Of a stretch of 62,865 bases of DNA, positions 33,097 to 42,251 are shown in pieces. Origin of the DNA: UBA5336 sp964492485. Its GTDB lineage: Bacteria; Pseudomonadota; Alphaproteobacteria; Caulobacterales; Hyphomonadaceae. The stretch spans positions 1 through 62,865 of the forward strand of contig CAZBKM010000015.1 in assembly GCA_964492485.1 (NCBI GenBank). The letters run 5' to 3'. Below the pieces are notes generated by a model, which was not told the DNA's origin, did not search any database, and saw nothing but the letters and a program-made list of their open reading frames with translations. The position numbers were made by a program, and so were the translations under genes. Within the stretch, counting starts at the first letter, position 1, and every line of letters starts with the position of its first letter.

Positions 33097-34616
33097 GACG
33101 CTGGGCAGGGGATTATCTTCGCCTCGCGCGCGCCGGTGTCTCGCTCGCCCGTCACGACGTGATCCTGCCCGGCGCCTATCAGGACCGGCTGCCTGTTGCG
33201 GCCCGGCTGGTCGGGCGGGCGCTGCGCGCGCTGTCGGGTGGGGCACGGGGCCGTCCGGGCGAACGCCTGGCCACCGCGCTGGAGCGACTGGGTCCGGCCT
33301 ACATCAAGCTTGGCCAGTTCCTGGCGACGCGGCCTGACGTTCTTGGGGTCGCTGCGACCGAGGATCTGTCGCGGCTCAAGGACAGGCTGCCACCCTTTTC
33401 CCAGGCCGAGGCCCGTGCAGCCCTCGATGCAGAGTTCGGCGCGGCAGAGGCCAGGGCGCTGTTTCCCGATCTTGGGCCACCGGTGGCCGCAGCCTCCCTG
33501 GCCCAGGTGCACCGCCTCGACACGCCCGACGGACCGCGCGCGGTCAAGATCCTTCGCCCGGGCATCGAGCGGCGCATCGAGCTGGCGCTTTCAGCCATGC
33601 AGCGCGCGGCCCGCACGATCGAACGGGTCTCCCCCGACAGCCGGCGCCTCGAACCGGTCGCGTTCACCCGGACGATTGCCGAGAGCATGCGCCGCGAGCT
33701 GGACCTGCGGCTCGAGGCGGGCGGCAGCGACGAGCTTCGCGCGCTTGCACGGTCGGAGGGGCATTTCGTGATCCCCGAGGTCGACTGGACCCGCAGCGGG
33801 CGTCGGGTCCTCACCACGACCTGGCTCGACGGCACGCCCCTGACCCGGCCCGATGCCCTTGCCGGACCGAACGTGGACCGGGCCGCCCTGGCCATGGATG
33901 TGACCCGGGGCTTCCTCGCCCATGCCATCCGCCATGGCGTGTTCCATGCCGACATGCATGAAGGGAACATGATCGTGACGCCGGAGGGCAGGCTCGGCCT
34001 GGTCGATTTCGGGATCGTCGGGCGGATCGGCCCGGACGAGCGGCGGTTCCTGGCAGAGATCCTCTGGGGCTTCATCAAGCGAGACTATACGCGCATCGCC
34101 GAAGTCCATTTCGAGGCGGGCTATGTGCCGCCGGACAAGTCCGTGGGCGATTTCGCCCAGGCCCTGCGGTCGGTCGGCGAGCCGATCCACGGTAAGCCTG
34201 CGGGTGAAGTCTCGATGGGCAGGCTGCTGCTTCAGCTCATGGACTACACCCACACATTCGGGATGCGCCTGCGACCGGAGCTGGTGCTCCTGCAGAAGAC
34301 CATGGTGCAGGTCGAAGGCGTGGCTCGCACCATCGACCCGTCGCATGACATCTGGGCAGCCGCCGACCCGATCGTGCGCAGTTGGGTCCAGCGCGAATTC
34401 GGACCCGAAGGCGCCGCACGCCTTCTTTTGCGCAATGCGCGCGAGGTCTCCGACCGGCTGAAACGGCTCCCCGACGTAATGGACAAGGTCGAAGCCGCCC
34501 TTGACCGGCCGGCCCCCGAGGCGCGATCGGCAGGCTTCGCGCCCTGGTGGGCCTGGTTCGGACTGGTGCTCTGCCTGGCCGGAATCGCCGCGATAACGGT
34601 GTCGAACCTGTCTTGA
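33093..34616 (+). CDS. ubiB: Ubiquinone biosynthesis kinase-like protein UbiB
   Basis: 507-residue atypical kinase needed for coenzyme Q synthesis. YIKLGQFLATRPDV (KxGQ), AAASLAQVHRL (Ala-rich loop), AVKILRPG, FHADMHEGNM and LVDFGIVG are all present. A C-terminal membrane anchor (WWAWFGLVLCLAGIAAITV) fixes it to the inner membrane. Translationally coupled to ubiE. Confidence 0.95.
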   Translation: MRRWAGDYLRLARAGVSLARHDVILPGAYQDRLPVAARLVGRALRALSGGARGRPGERLATALERLGPAYIKLGQFLATRPDVLGVAATEDLSRLKDRLPPFSQAEARAALDAEFGAAEARALFPDLGPPVAAASLAQVHRLDTPDGPRAVKILRPGIERRIELALSAMQRAARTIERVSPDSRRLEPVAFTRTIAESMRRELDLRLEAGGSDELRALARSEGHFVIPEVDWTRSGRRVLTTTWLDGTPLTRPDALAGPNVDRAALAMDVTRGFLAHAIRHGVFHADMHEGNMIVTPEGRLGLVDFGIVGRIGPDERRFLAEILWGFIKRDYTRIAEVHFEAGYVPPDKSVGDFAQALRSVGEPIHGKPAGEVSMGRLLLQLMDYTHTFGMRLRPELVLLQKTMVQVEGVARTIDPSHDIWAAADPIVRSWVQREFGPEGAARLLLRNAREVSDRLKRLPDVMDKVEAALDRPAPEARSAGFAPWWAWFGLVLCLAGIAAITVSNLS

Positions 34617-34656
34617 CCCGAGCCGGCGCCGGCCAGGCTTGGGATTGATTTCGTCG

Positions 34657-34717
34657 GGAGCGCGTTTCACAACGGCTCTAGCGCTCCGGTCCGAGCCCCG
34701 CAGAACGGGCCCGGACC
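34657..34717 (+). promoter_or_regulatory. Two hairpins between ubiB and the symporter gene
   Basis: First stem GGAGCGC (34657-34663) / GCGCTCC (34681-34687). Second stem GGTCCG + GCCC (34688-34698) / GGGC + CGGACC (34707-34717). No T run follows. They may end the ubiEB message or form a leader structure 26 bases before the symporter start. Confidence 0.45.
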
Positions 34718-34742
34718 AGGCAGACAAGGCTGGGGAGGCCCC

Positions 34743-36434
34743 ATGGACGGCTTAGTCAACGGCATCGAGACGGTCAGCAACTTCATCTGGGGCGGGTCGT
34801 GGAACGAAACCCGGGTTCTGCCCGTCGGGCCGCTGGCGGTGGTCCTCCTGGGCACGGGCCTTTTCATGATGATCCGGATCGGCGCCCGGCCTCTGCGCCG
34901 GTTCGTCCCGGCCGTGGCCGAGGTCTGGCAGGGCCGGAAGGCGCAGGGCGAGGATGGTGCGATCACCCCCTGGCAGGCCCTGTCGACAGCCCTGTCGGGC
35001 CAGGTGGGTACCGGAAACCTCGCCGGCGTGGCCACTGCCATCACCATGGGTGGCCCGGGTGCGATTTTCTGGATGTGGGTCGTCGCGCTGTTCGGGATGG
35101 CGCTCGCCTTCTCCGAAAGTTCGCTGGCCGTGAAGTACCGCGAGACCGACGAATATGGCCGGATCAATGGCGGTCCGATGTATTACATCAAGAACGGCCT
35201 CGGAAAGAATTGGGGCTGGCTTGCGGTCATCTTCTGCTTCGGGACCCTGGCATCGGCCGCCGTGACCGGGTCGATGATCCAGGCCAATTCAATCTCCGAG
35301 GCGGCGATCGAAACCAGCAACTCGCTCTTCGGCGCAGGCCCGCCCGGCTGGGCGATCGGACTGATCATCTCCAGTCTCGTGTTTGCAGTGATCATCGGCG
35401 GCATCAAGTCCATCGGGCGTTTTGCCGGACGGGTCGTCCCCTTCATGGCGGCGATCTATGTGGCGATCGCCCTGATCGTTCTGCTGTTCAACGCCCCCAA
35501 GGTTCCCGGCGCGTTCATGGAGATTCTGACCTCCGCCTTCGGCCTCCAGGAAGCCGCGGGTGGCGCGGCGGGCTATGGCGTCATGCAGGCCGTGCGGTTC
35601 GGGATTGCGCGCGGCCTGTTCTCGAACGAGGCCGGGCAGGGGTCGGCACCGATCGCCCACGCCGCGGCCCAGACGCGCAACCCCGTCATGCAGGGCGAAA
35701 TTGCCATGATCGGTGTCTTCATCGACACGATCATCATCTGCACCATGACGGCGCTGGTGATCCTGACCGTGACGGGCGATTTCAAGAAGAATCCGGCGCT
35801 CGGCGCAGCCAACACCTGTCTGGCAGAGGGGGTCGCGCTGGATCAAGGGCAGGACCTGTCGACCCTCTTCCCGAGTGCCTATACCGAGGGGCGCGACGCA
35901 ATGGTCATGGCGTCCGCGCCGGATGCGGTTGCCTATCTGACGCGGTGCCGCGATGCCGGAGTGCCCGTGGACGATCTGGCTTTCCAGGCGGCCAGCGATC
36001 CGGCGGTCCTGGCGCCCGTCGACCATGCCTGGGAAACCGACGCAAATTCCTCCGCCGTGACAACCCGCGCCTTCGGAGCCGCGTTCCCCGGCGGCGACCT
36101 GGTGGTGCCGGTGGCCCTGTTCTTCTTTGCGTTCACCACGATCATCGGCTGGAGCTATTACGGCGAACAGGCGCTGACCTATCTGGTCGGCGAATGGGCC
36201 ACGCATCCGTTCCGCTATGTATGGGTCATCGTGGTGTTTGCAGGCACGGTCTTTCCGGCGACCTCGCTCTGGCTTCTGGGCGACATCGCGAATGCGGCCA
36301 TGGCGTTCCCCAACTTGATCGCGATCATCGCGCTGTCGGGAGTCGTCGTTGCCATGCACCGGATGAATGACGATCCCGGCCACGGTCATCCCGTCAAGGA
36401 GGCGTCACACCCCGACACCAAGCCGGGCGAATGA
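34743..36434 (+). CDS. Alanine or glycine:cation symporter (AGCS family) with an extra loop
   Basis: 563-residue inner-membrane sodium/amino-acid symporter. Family motifs: ALSTALSGQVGTGNLAGV, INGGPMYYIKNGLG, the FARGLFSNEAGQGSAP-type motif as IARGLFSNEAGQGSAP, and GWSYYGEQALTYLVG. Ordinary members are about 450-480 residues. Here an extra stretch of roughly 95 residues (about 347-441), hydrophilic and with two cysteines, sits between two late helices. Transcribed alone; convergent with the TIR gene, 19 bases apart. Confidence 0.92.
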   Translation: MDGLVNGIETVSNFIWGGSWNETRVLPVGPLAVVLLGTGLFMMIRIGARPLRRFVPAVAEVWQGRKAQGEDGAITPWQALSTALSGQVGTGNLAGVATAITMGGPGAIFWMWVVALFGMALAFSESSLAVKYRETDEYGRINGGPMYYIKNGLGKNWGWLAVIFCFGTLASAAVTGSMIQANSISEAAIETSNSLFGAGPPGWAIGLIISSLVFAVIIGGIKSIGRFAGRVVPFMAAIYVAIALIVLLFNAPKVPGAFMEILTSAFGLQEAAGGAAGYGVMQAVRFGIARGLFSNEAGQGSAPIAHAAAQTRNPVMQGEIAMIGVFIDTIIICTMTALVILTVTGDFKKNPALGAANTCLAEGVALDQGQDLSTLFPSAYTEGRDAMVMASAPDAVAYLTRCRDAGVPVDDLAFQAASDPAVLAPVDHAWETDANSSAVTTRAFGAAFPGGDLVVPVALFFFAFTTIIGWSYYGEQALTYLVGEWATHPFRYVWVIVVFAGTVFPATSLWLLGDIANAAMAFPNLIAIIALSGVVVAMHRMNDDPGHGHPVKEASHPDTKPGE

Positions 36435-36453
36435 TCCCCTGTCAGCGCACCGG

Positions 36454-37185
36454 TTATCGGCGCAAGGCCCGCACCAGAAAGGGCAGAGCCGCGCCGAGAC
36501 CTAGCACCAGGGCGATCCCGCCCACCACGATGTTGCGCGCCTGGGCGAAACCGCCACCCATGACCTGCTGGACCCGGCAGGTGAGCGCCCCGCATGTCCC
36601 GGTCGCCTGGCCGATCACGTCGCTGACGATCGCACCGGCCACGACGATCGCGCCAGCCAGGGCAAGACCGCCCACCAGCCGGGCGGCGATACCGCGCCCG
36701 GTCATCGGCGCCCGCCGCCACCGCGAGCCCCTGTGCGTCTTGCCGAACACCGCATCGAGAAGCGAATCCATGTCGGCCTGGAAATGCGATGTGCGCAGGC
36801 TGAACGCATTGATCCGCGAAAGGCGCTTGAGGCCTTCGGGCAGTTCGGCAGGTTTCGGCATCTCCGCGCCGTCCACGAGTACAGGGATCAGGTGCGTGTC
36901 GCTCTCCAGGGCCAGGGTTGCCTCGCGTCGGACGAAGTCCTCCGGATCGAAGATGCGCGGCCCGTTCGCGCCGCCGGAACCGGCCCAGTCGCGCCCAATC
37001 AGGACCAGGCAGTGACTGCTGCGCGACAGGGCGGTCTGTATCCGCCGCTCGAAATCCTCACCCACCGCGATGTGGTCGAAATCGAGGAAGACCTCGTCGA
37101 TCCTCGGGATCTGGTCCAGAAAGGTCTTCATGCTCCGGGCCACCTCCTGGGTGTCGGCGCGACGGTAGGACAGGAAGATCCGCAT
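36454..37185 (-). CDS. TIR-domain protein with two C-terminal membrane helices
   Basis: 243 residues. TIR fold at 1-145: RIFLSYRRAD at the start, the FLDFDHIAVGEDF loop, HCLVLIGRDW and LIPVLVDGAEMP. The glutamate that acts in NAD-cleaving TIR enzymes is probably Glu88 in DFVRREATLAL. A basic linker (RGSRWRR) leads to two membrane helices (about 165-188 and 213-235) joined by a short loop with two cysteines (TCGALTC). The ATG at 37185 begins the TIR strand. It follows a lipoprotein gene by 10 bases, so they form a pair. An NADase effector in phage defence or a signalling adaptor are both possible. Confidence 0.85.
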   Translation of the reverse strand: MRIFLSYRRADTQEVARSMKTFLDQIPRIDEVFLDFDHIAVGEDFERRIQTALSRSSHCLVLIGRDWAGSGGANGPRIFDPEDFVRREATLALESDTHLIPVLVDGAEMPKPAELPEGLKRLSRINAFSLRTSHFQADMDSLLDAVFGKTHRGSRWRRAPMTGRGIAARLVGGLALAGAIVVAGAIVSDVIGQATGTCGALTCRVQQVMGGGFAQARNIVVGGIALVLGLGAALPFLVRALRR

Positions 37186-37195
37186 GACCGCGTGC

Positions 37196-38197
37196 CTACT
37201 CCCGCCCAAGCCCGGTATAGATGCCGGCCTGTTCAATGTGCTGCGGTCCCTGCAGGCGTGACGGGATGAGCTGGGCGACGTTCCGGTCGCCAGGCGACTT
37301 CTCGAACTCGTAGATCAGCGCATGCAGCTGGTGGCGGCGGCTGAACGGGCGGTCCAGCATGGTCTCGGGCAGCGCCGTGACATCGGCACGCGCCATCATG
37401 GTGTCCAGCGCCTCGCGCGTTGGCGCATCAGCGAGATTGTCCGGATCGTAGGGCCGGTCCGTGGCGGCAAAGACGATCTGCCGGTAATAGCCCGGCGGTG
37501 CAAAGAACAGGCGCGCCACATAGCTGCTCAGCGACCAGCTTTCCGACCGCTCGGGAGGCGCATAGCGTTCCGCTCCGGCCATGGGTCGGCCGTCCTCGTC
37601 GATTCGCTCCATCCGCGTGACCATCGCGAAACCCGAACAGCCGATGTGCAGATAACCGTACTCCACGTATCCGGCGGCGATCAGCGCGCGCTCCAAGCGC
37701 TCGGAGACTTCACCAAGCGTCTCGTCGCCGGAGTCGGCCCCGGCCAGCAGCAGGGCGCGGGGCACCGTAACACGCGCGGACGGATGGGGCGGCGGCCAGT
37801 CGAAGGCCTCCAGGTCGCCGACCTGGCAGGTGTCCCGCGCCGGCGCGGCGGGGGCCGCGGCCTCCTCCTCGATCGGCTCCGGCGCCGCCGGCTGGGGATC
37901 TGGAACCGAGGCCGGACCACGACCGGGTGCGGCCGCCTCGTCGCCGCGATCGTAGGCCGCGTCATCGGATGCATGGTCGCCATTCGCCGCCGCAGGCGCG
38001 TCCATCGCCTCTTTGGCTTCGCCCAGGTCGCCGTCGTCGGACGGGTCGGGGGCCGGCTCGTAAACGTCGGCGCTCTCCGTCTCGTCCGGCGGGGGCGAGC
38101 TCTCCATGGCAGCCTGAGAGCAGGCCGAGACGGCGAGCCCAAGACAGGCAAGCGCGACCAGCCATGCCCGACCCACGGCACCTGATGAAGTGTTCAT
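37196..38197 (-). CDS. Lipoprotein with a disordered linker and an unrecognised C-terminal domain
   Basis: 333 residues. Lipobox VSAC gives lipidation at Cys26. Residues about 30-130 are Asp/Glu/Pro/Ala-rich and probably disordered. The C-terminal domain (about 130-333) starts with EAFDWPPPHPSARVTVP and contains AGYVEYGYLHIGCSGFAMVT, FFAPPGYYRQIVFAATDRP and LHALIYEFEKS; it looks like a folded alpha/beta domain but I do not know its family. Very strong ribosome site (GGGGAGGGGG). Next gene is the TIR protein; lepA lies 60 bases upstream on the same strand. Confidence 0.8.
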   Translation of the reverse strand: MNTSSGAVGRAWLVALACLGLAVSACSQAAMESSPPPDETESADVYEPAPDPSDDGDLGEAKEAMDAPAAANGDHASDDAAYDRGDEAAAPGRGPASVPDPQPAAPEPIEEEAAAPAAPARDTCQVGDLEAFDWPPPHPSARVTVPRALLLAGADSGDETLGEVSERLERALIAAGYVEYGYLHIGCSGFAMVTRMERIDEDGRPMAGAERYAPPERSESWSLSSYVARLFFAPPGYYRQIVFAATDRPYDPDNLADAPTREALDTMMARADVTALPETMLDRPFSRRHQLHALIYEFEKSPGDRNVAQLIPSRLQGPQHIEQAGIYTGLGRE

Positions 38198-38257
38198 GAT
38201 ACCCCCTCCCCAATACGCCTGTTTACCAAGCCGTGCGGGGACGGGGAAGCCGTTGCG

Positions 38258-40063
38258 TCAGTCGCCGTCCATGCGCAGCGCGGCGACGAACGCCTCCTGC
38301 GGAATCTCCACCTTGCCGAACTGGCGCATGCGCTTCTTCCCTGCCTTCTGCTTCTCCAGAAGCTTGCGCTTGCGGCTGGCATCTCCGCCATAACATTTCG
38401 CGGTGACATCCTTGCGCAGGGCCGACAGCGTTTCGCGTGCGATCACCTTCGAGCCGATGGCCGCCTGGATCGGAATCTTGAACATCTGGCGGGGTATCAG
38501 GTCGCGCAGCCGCTCGCACATCTGCCGGCCACGACCCTCGGCCCGGTCACGGTGAACCAGCATCGCCAGCGCGTCGACGGGCTCGTCATTCACGAGAATC
38601 GACATCTTGACCAGATTTTCCGCCCTGTAGCCGATCAGGTGGTAGTCGAAACTGGCGTAGCCGCGCGAGATGGACTTCAGCCGGTCATAGAAGTCGAAGA
38701 CCACCTCGTTGAGGGGCAGCTCATACTTCACCATGGCCCGGCCGCCGACATAGGACAGCTCCTTCTGCACGCCGCGGCGGTCCTGGCAGAGCTTGAGGAT
38801 CGCGCCCAGATAGGTGTCGGGCGTATAGATCGTGGCCTCGATCCAGGGCTCGCGAATCTCCGAGATCTTCACGTTTTCCGGCATATCCGCCGGGTTGTGC
38901 AGATCCATCTCTGTGCCGTCGGTCAGGGTGAGGTGATAGACGACGCTGGGCGCCGTGGCGATCAGGTCGAGGTCGAACTCGCGCGAAAGCCGCTCCTGGA
39001 TGATCTCGAGGTGCAGAAGCCCGAGGAAACCGCAGCGAAATCCCATGCCCAGCGCGGCAGACGTTTCCATTTCCCAGGTGAAGGAAGCGTCATTGAGGCG
39101 CAGCTTGCCCATCGCCGCGCGAAGGTCGTCGAAATCGGCCGCGTCCACCGGGAACAGGCCGCAGAACACCACCGGCACCACCTCCTTGTAGCCCGGAAGC
39201 GGCTTGACGGTGGGGCGCTTCTCCTCGGTGATCGTGTCGCCGATGGCGCAGTCGGCGACTTCCTTGATCGACGCGACGAGAAACCCGACCTCGCCAGGTC
39301 CGAGCCGTTCGGCATCCGTGGGCTTGGGCCGGAAGATACCGACCTTGTCCACCTCGTAGATCGCGCCTGTACGCATCATCTTGACGCGCATCTTCTTCTT
39401 GAGGGTACCCTCATAGACCCGAACGATGACCACCACGCCCAGGTATGGATCGTAATAGGCATCCACGAGCGAGGCCTTCAGGGGCGCGTCCCCCTCGCCC
39501 TCGGCCGGTGGCGGAAGGCGGTGGACGATGGCTTCGAGCACGTCCTCCACGCCAAGACCCGACTTGGCGGAAATCATCAGCGCATCGCTGGCGTCGAGGC
39601 CGATCACCTCCTCGATCTGCTCCTTGACGCCGTCAGGATCGGCGGCGGGCAGGTCGATCTTGTTGAGGACGGGAACAATCTCGTGATCCTGGTCGATGGC
39701 CTGGTAGACGTTCGCAAGGGTCTGGGCCTCGACGCCCTGGGATGCATCGACGACGAGGAGCGATCCCTCGCAGGCCGCCAGGCAGCGCGATACCTCATAG
39801 GAGAAGTCCACATGACCGGGCGTATCCATCAGGTTCAGGACGTAGGCCTCACCGTTACGGGCGGTGTATTCCAGCCGGACCGTCTGGGCCTTGATGGTGA
39901 TGCCGCGTTCCTGCTCGATGTCCATGTTGTCGAGAACCTGTTCGCGCATCTCGCGCTCGGTCAGGTTGCCGCAGATCTGGATAAGCCGGTCCGCCAGGGT
40001 CGACTTGCCATGATCGATATGGGCGATGATGGAAAAATTGCGGATGTGGTCGCGCGATGTCAT
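38258..40063 (-). CDS. lepA: Elongation factor 4 (LepA)
   Basis: 601-residue translational GTPase that acts on stalled or initiating ribosomes. IAHIDHGKSTLADRL (G1), DTPGHVDF (G3) and NKIDLPAADP (G4), with the LepA-specific C-terminal domain (AKCYGGDASRKRKLLEKQK). ATG at 40063 begins MTSRDHIRNF. Normal length. In many bacteria lepA precedes lepB; here the lipoprotein-TIR pair follows instead. Confidence 0.97.
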   Translation of the reverse strand: MTSRDHIRNFSIIAHIDHGKSTLADRLIQICGNLTEREMREQVLDNMDIEQERGITIKAQTVRLEYTARNGEAYVLNLMDTPGHVDFSYEVSRCLAACEGSLLVVDASQGVEAQTLANVYQAIDQDHEIVPVLNKIDLPAADPDGVKEQIEEVIGLDASDALMISAKSGLGVEDVLEAIVHRLPPPAEGEGDAPLKASLVDAYYDPYLGVVVIVRVYEGTLKKKMRVKMMRTGAIYEVDKVGIFRPKPTDAERLGPGEVGFLVASIKEVADCAIGDTITEEKRPTVKPLPGYKEVVPVVFCGLFPVDAADFDDLRAAMGKLRLNDASFTWEMETSAALGMGFRCGFLGLLHLEIIQERLSREFDLDLIATAPSVVYHLTLTDGTEMDLHNPADMPENVKISEIREPWIEATIYTPDTYLGAILKLCQDRRGVQKELSYVGGRAMVKYELPLNEVVFDFYDRLKSISRGYASFDYHLIGYRAENLVKMSILVNDEPVDALAMLVHRDRAEGRGRQMCERLRDLIPRQMFKIPIQAAIGSKVIARETLSALRKDVTAKCYGGDASRKRKLLEKQKAGKKRMRQFGKVEIPQEAFVAALRMDGD

Positions 40064-40151
40064 TGCGGCGATATAGACCCGGAAGAGGCTTGCGGGAAGC
40101 GGCGTTCTTCGGGCAGTGGACCGGCGGGAACCGCAGGAGAGGGGGGCGGAC

Positions 40152-41201
40152 ATGCCCACACGACATGTACGGACCGACCACGCGCAGGCAGTAATCCTGG
40201 CTTTCGCATTGCTGCTTGGGATCGGGGGGTGCAGCGCCGGGACCGAGCCCCTGCCGGCGTCGGTGACCCCGGGCGAGACGCTGAGCGGAGATCCGGCCCT
40301 GGTCATCGCCCACCGGGGATCCTCCGGGCTTTATCCTGAACATACGCTGGTCGCCTACCGCGCCGCCATCGATGCCGGCGCAGACTATATCGAACCGGAT
40401 CTGGTCATGACCCGCGACGGCGCCCTGGTCGCGCGACACGAGCGCCACCTCTCCGAAACCACCGATGTGTCGACCCGTCCGGAATTCGCCGACCGCCAGG
40501 CCCTCAAACGCGTTGGCCCGAGCCTGAAACGCGACTGGTTCGTCGAGGACTTCACGCTGGAGGAGCTGAAGACGCTGCGCGCGCGACAGCCCCGCAGCAC
40601 ACGACCCAGCCGGCATGACGACCGCCATGAGATACCGACCTTCGGGGAGGTGCTGGACCTCGCCAGGCAGGCGGCCGAGGCCGGTCGGCCCGTGGGCGTC
40701 TATCCGGAACTCAAGGACGCGCTCTACTATCAGGGTCTGGGGCAGGACATGCCTGCCGCGGTGATCGCAGCGATCCGCAAAGCCGGGCTCGCCGAGGCCG
40801 GCGTACCGCTTCTGGTCCAGTCCTTCGAACCGCAGATCTTGCGCCGCCTCGACCGGGAAACCGACTGGCGCCTGGTGCAACTCCTTCCGGTGACGAGCGG
40901 GCCATCGCTCGCGTTCGAGGACATCGCCACCTATGCAGAGGGCATCGGGCCCTGGAAGCTTCTGGTGGCGCAGAGCGGAGAGGGCCCGCGCGCCTATGTC
41001 GCGGGCGCCCATGCGGCGGGCCTGTTCGTGCATCCCTACACCTTCCGCGACGACGAGCTGGGGGCCGGCTACACCACGATCGAGGCCGAGCTTCGAGACG
41101 CGTTCGATTGGGGGGTCGACGGGATTTTCACCGACTTCCCGAAGACGGCCCTTCGCGTCAGAGCGGCGCGCGAGACCGAGCGTGCAGCGGCCGGGGAATG
41201 A
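40152..41201 (+). CDS. Glycerophosphodiester phosphodiesterase (GlpQ-like lipoprotein)
   Basis: 349 residues. Signal peptide with lipobox IGGC, so probably lipid-anchored in the periplasm. GDPD motifs: IAHRGSSGLYPEHT, the metal residues IEPDLVMTRDG and RHE, VGVYPELKD, and a C-terminal DWGVDGIFTDFP. Releases glycerol 3-phosphate from glycerophosphodiesters. ATG at 40152 after AGGAG. The stop overlaps the Rieske gene start (ATGATG). Divergent from lepA. Confidence 0.92.
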   Translation: MPTRHVRTDHAQAVILAFALLLGIGGCSAGTEPLPASVTPGETLSGDPALVIAHRGSSGLYPEHTLVAYRAAIDAGADYIEPDLVMTRDGALVARHERHLSETTDVSTRPEFADRQALKRVGPSLKRDWFVEDFTLEELKTLRARQPRSTRPSRHDDRHEIPTFGEVLDLARQAAEAGRPVGVYPELKDALYYQGLGQDMPAAVIAAIRKAGLAEAGVPLLVQSFEPQILRRLDRETDWRLVQLLPVTSGPSLAFEDIATYAEGIGPWKLLVAQSGEGPRAYVAGAHAAGLFVHPYTFRDDELGAGYTTIEAELRDAFDWGVDGIFTDFPKTALRVRAARETERAAAGE

Positions 41202-41923
41202 TGGACGCCAAACCTGCTGACACGATCCCGGGACACCTCCCGCCAGCAACCTGGCTGTTCGCCGACCACGCCGATGGGCTGGCGCCCGGCGGCCTGAAAC
41301 GGCGCGTCCTGTCGGGAGAGCCGGTGCTCATCGGGCGAACGCGGGACGGCGCGTTGTTCGCGCTGCGCGACATCTGTCCGCATCGGCTGGTGCCACTCTC
41401 AGCCGGACGCCAGATGGAGGCGGGCGGCGAAGTGACGGTGGAATGCCCGTACCATGGCTGGCGGTTCGGCACCGACGGCGTCTGCCGCCTGATCCCCAGT
41501 CTGACGGGCGACGAGGGGATTGATCCCGGCCGCATCTCGGTTGCCAGCCATGGCATCGCCGAGACCGCCGGGGCGGTCTTCGTCTGCCTGAATGCCGCGT
41601 CCACGGCGCCCGGCCGTCTTCCGGCCGCGCCCGCGACGGCCACCGGACGGCCTGTTCTGGCCGAGCGGACACTGGAAGCGCCCTGGCAACACGTTGCCCG
41701 CGCCCTGTTCGCCGGGGATGCGTCCACGCCGCCCACGCTCGCCTGGACTGAGTCCAGCGGGCTGGCGGTACTGACGACCGTTGTGCCGGAAACGGCGCAG
41801 CGCTGCCGGGTCGCACGGCTGGTCTGGCCGAAGACATCGGCACTGGCCCGCCTGGCGCGCACCCGGATCGGGCGGCAGAACCGGCGGACGCTCGAGGATG
41901 TGACCGCGCATCTGGCGATCTGA
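41198..41923 (+). CDS. Rieske 2Fe-2S protein without a complete oxygenase domain
   Basis: 241 residues. The Rieske cluster motif is complete: CPHRLVPLS and CPYHGWRFG (C-x-H ... C-x2-H). In ring-hydroxylating oxygenase alpha subunits a catalytic domain of about 250 residues with a two-His/one-Asp iron site follows; here only about 120 residues remain and I find no NWK..DN..E.YH motif. It could be an electron-transfer protein or a reduced oxygenase. Start at 41198 overlaps the GDPD stop, or the next ATG at 41201. Confidence 0.82.
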   Translation: MMDAKPADTIPGHLPPATWLFADHADGLAPGGLKRRVLSGEPVLIGRTRDGALFALRDICPHRLVPLSAGRQMEAGGEVTVECPYHGWRFGTDGVCRLIPSLTGDEGIDPGRISVASHGIAETAGAVFVCLNAASTAPGRLPAAPATATGRPVLAERTLEAPWQHVARALFAGDASTPPTLAWTESSGLAVLTTVVPETAQRCRVARLVWPKTSALARLARTRIGRQNRRTLEDVTAHLAI

Positions 41924-42251
41924 TCGGGTGCTGAAATGTGGGGGGTGTCAGGCAGCGGATGAGCAAGCGCCCCGGGGGGCTGGGGGGGCTGATGGGTCCG
42001 GGGTGCCTGTTAAGGTCCGCCGCCTGACAGGATTGAAGATGACGTGCGCCGCGGGCCGCGGCAAGGCCGCAATGTGTCGAAACGGAGACTTTACGATTAC
42101 AAATCGGTTAACGCGTCAGGGTCAGCCGGAGCATGGCGCGGCCCTGCCGCCTGTCGCGTCTGCCCATGGGCCGTTCGGCGGGCCACCCGGCTTGCCAGTC
42201 CCGGATCGGGCCGCTTGTATGATTCGCTCAGGCAGGTTCAGCGGAGGCTCC
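41924..42251. other. 328-base gap without a supported gene
   Basis: G-rich runs near 41938-41996 (GGGGGGTGTC, CCCCGGGGGGC) and, near 42078-42120, a stretch like a decayed B repeat (CGAAACGGAGACTTTACG ... GTTAACGCGTCAGG). No tRNA or ORF with a convincing start. Confidence 0.4.

Noticed and set aside
34657..34742. Glycine riboswitch upstream of the AGCS symporter.
   Set aside because: Two hairpins are present, but none of the conserved aptamer core sequences could be recognised and the leader is too short for a tandem aptamer.
41924..42251. Possible tRNA or other structured RNA in the G-rich gap upstream of DUF2794.
   Set aside because: No cloverleaf with a T-arm GTTCxAxxC and matching acceptor stem could be formed; only G runs and a decayed repeat are visible.
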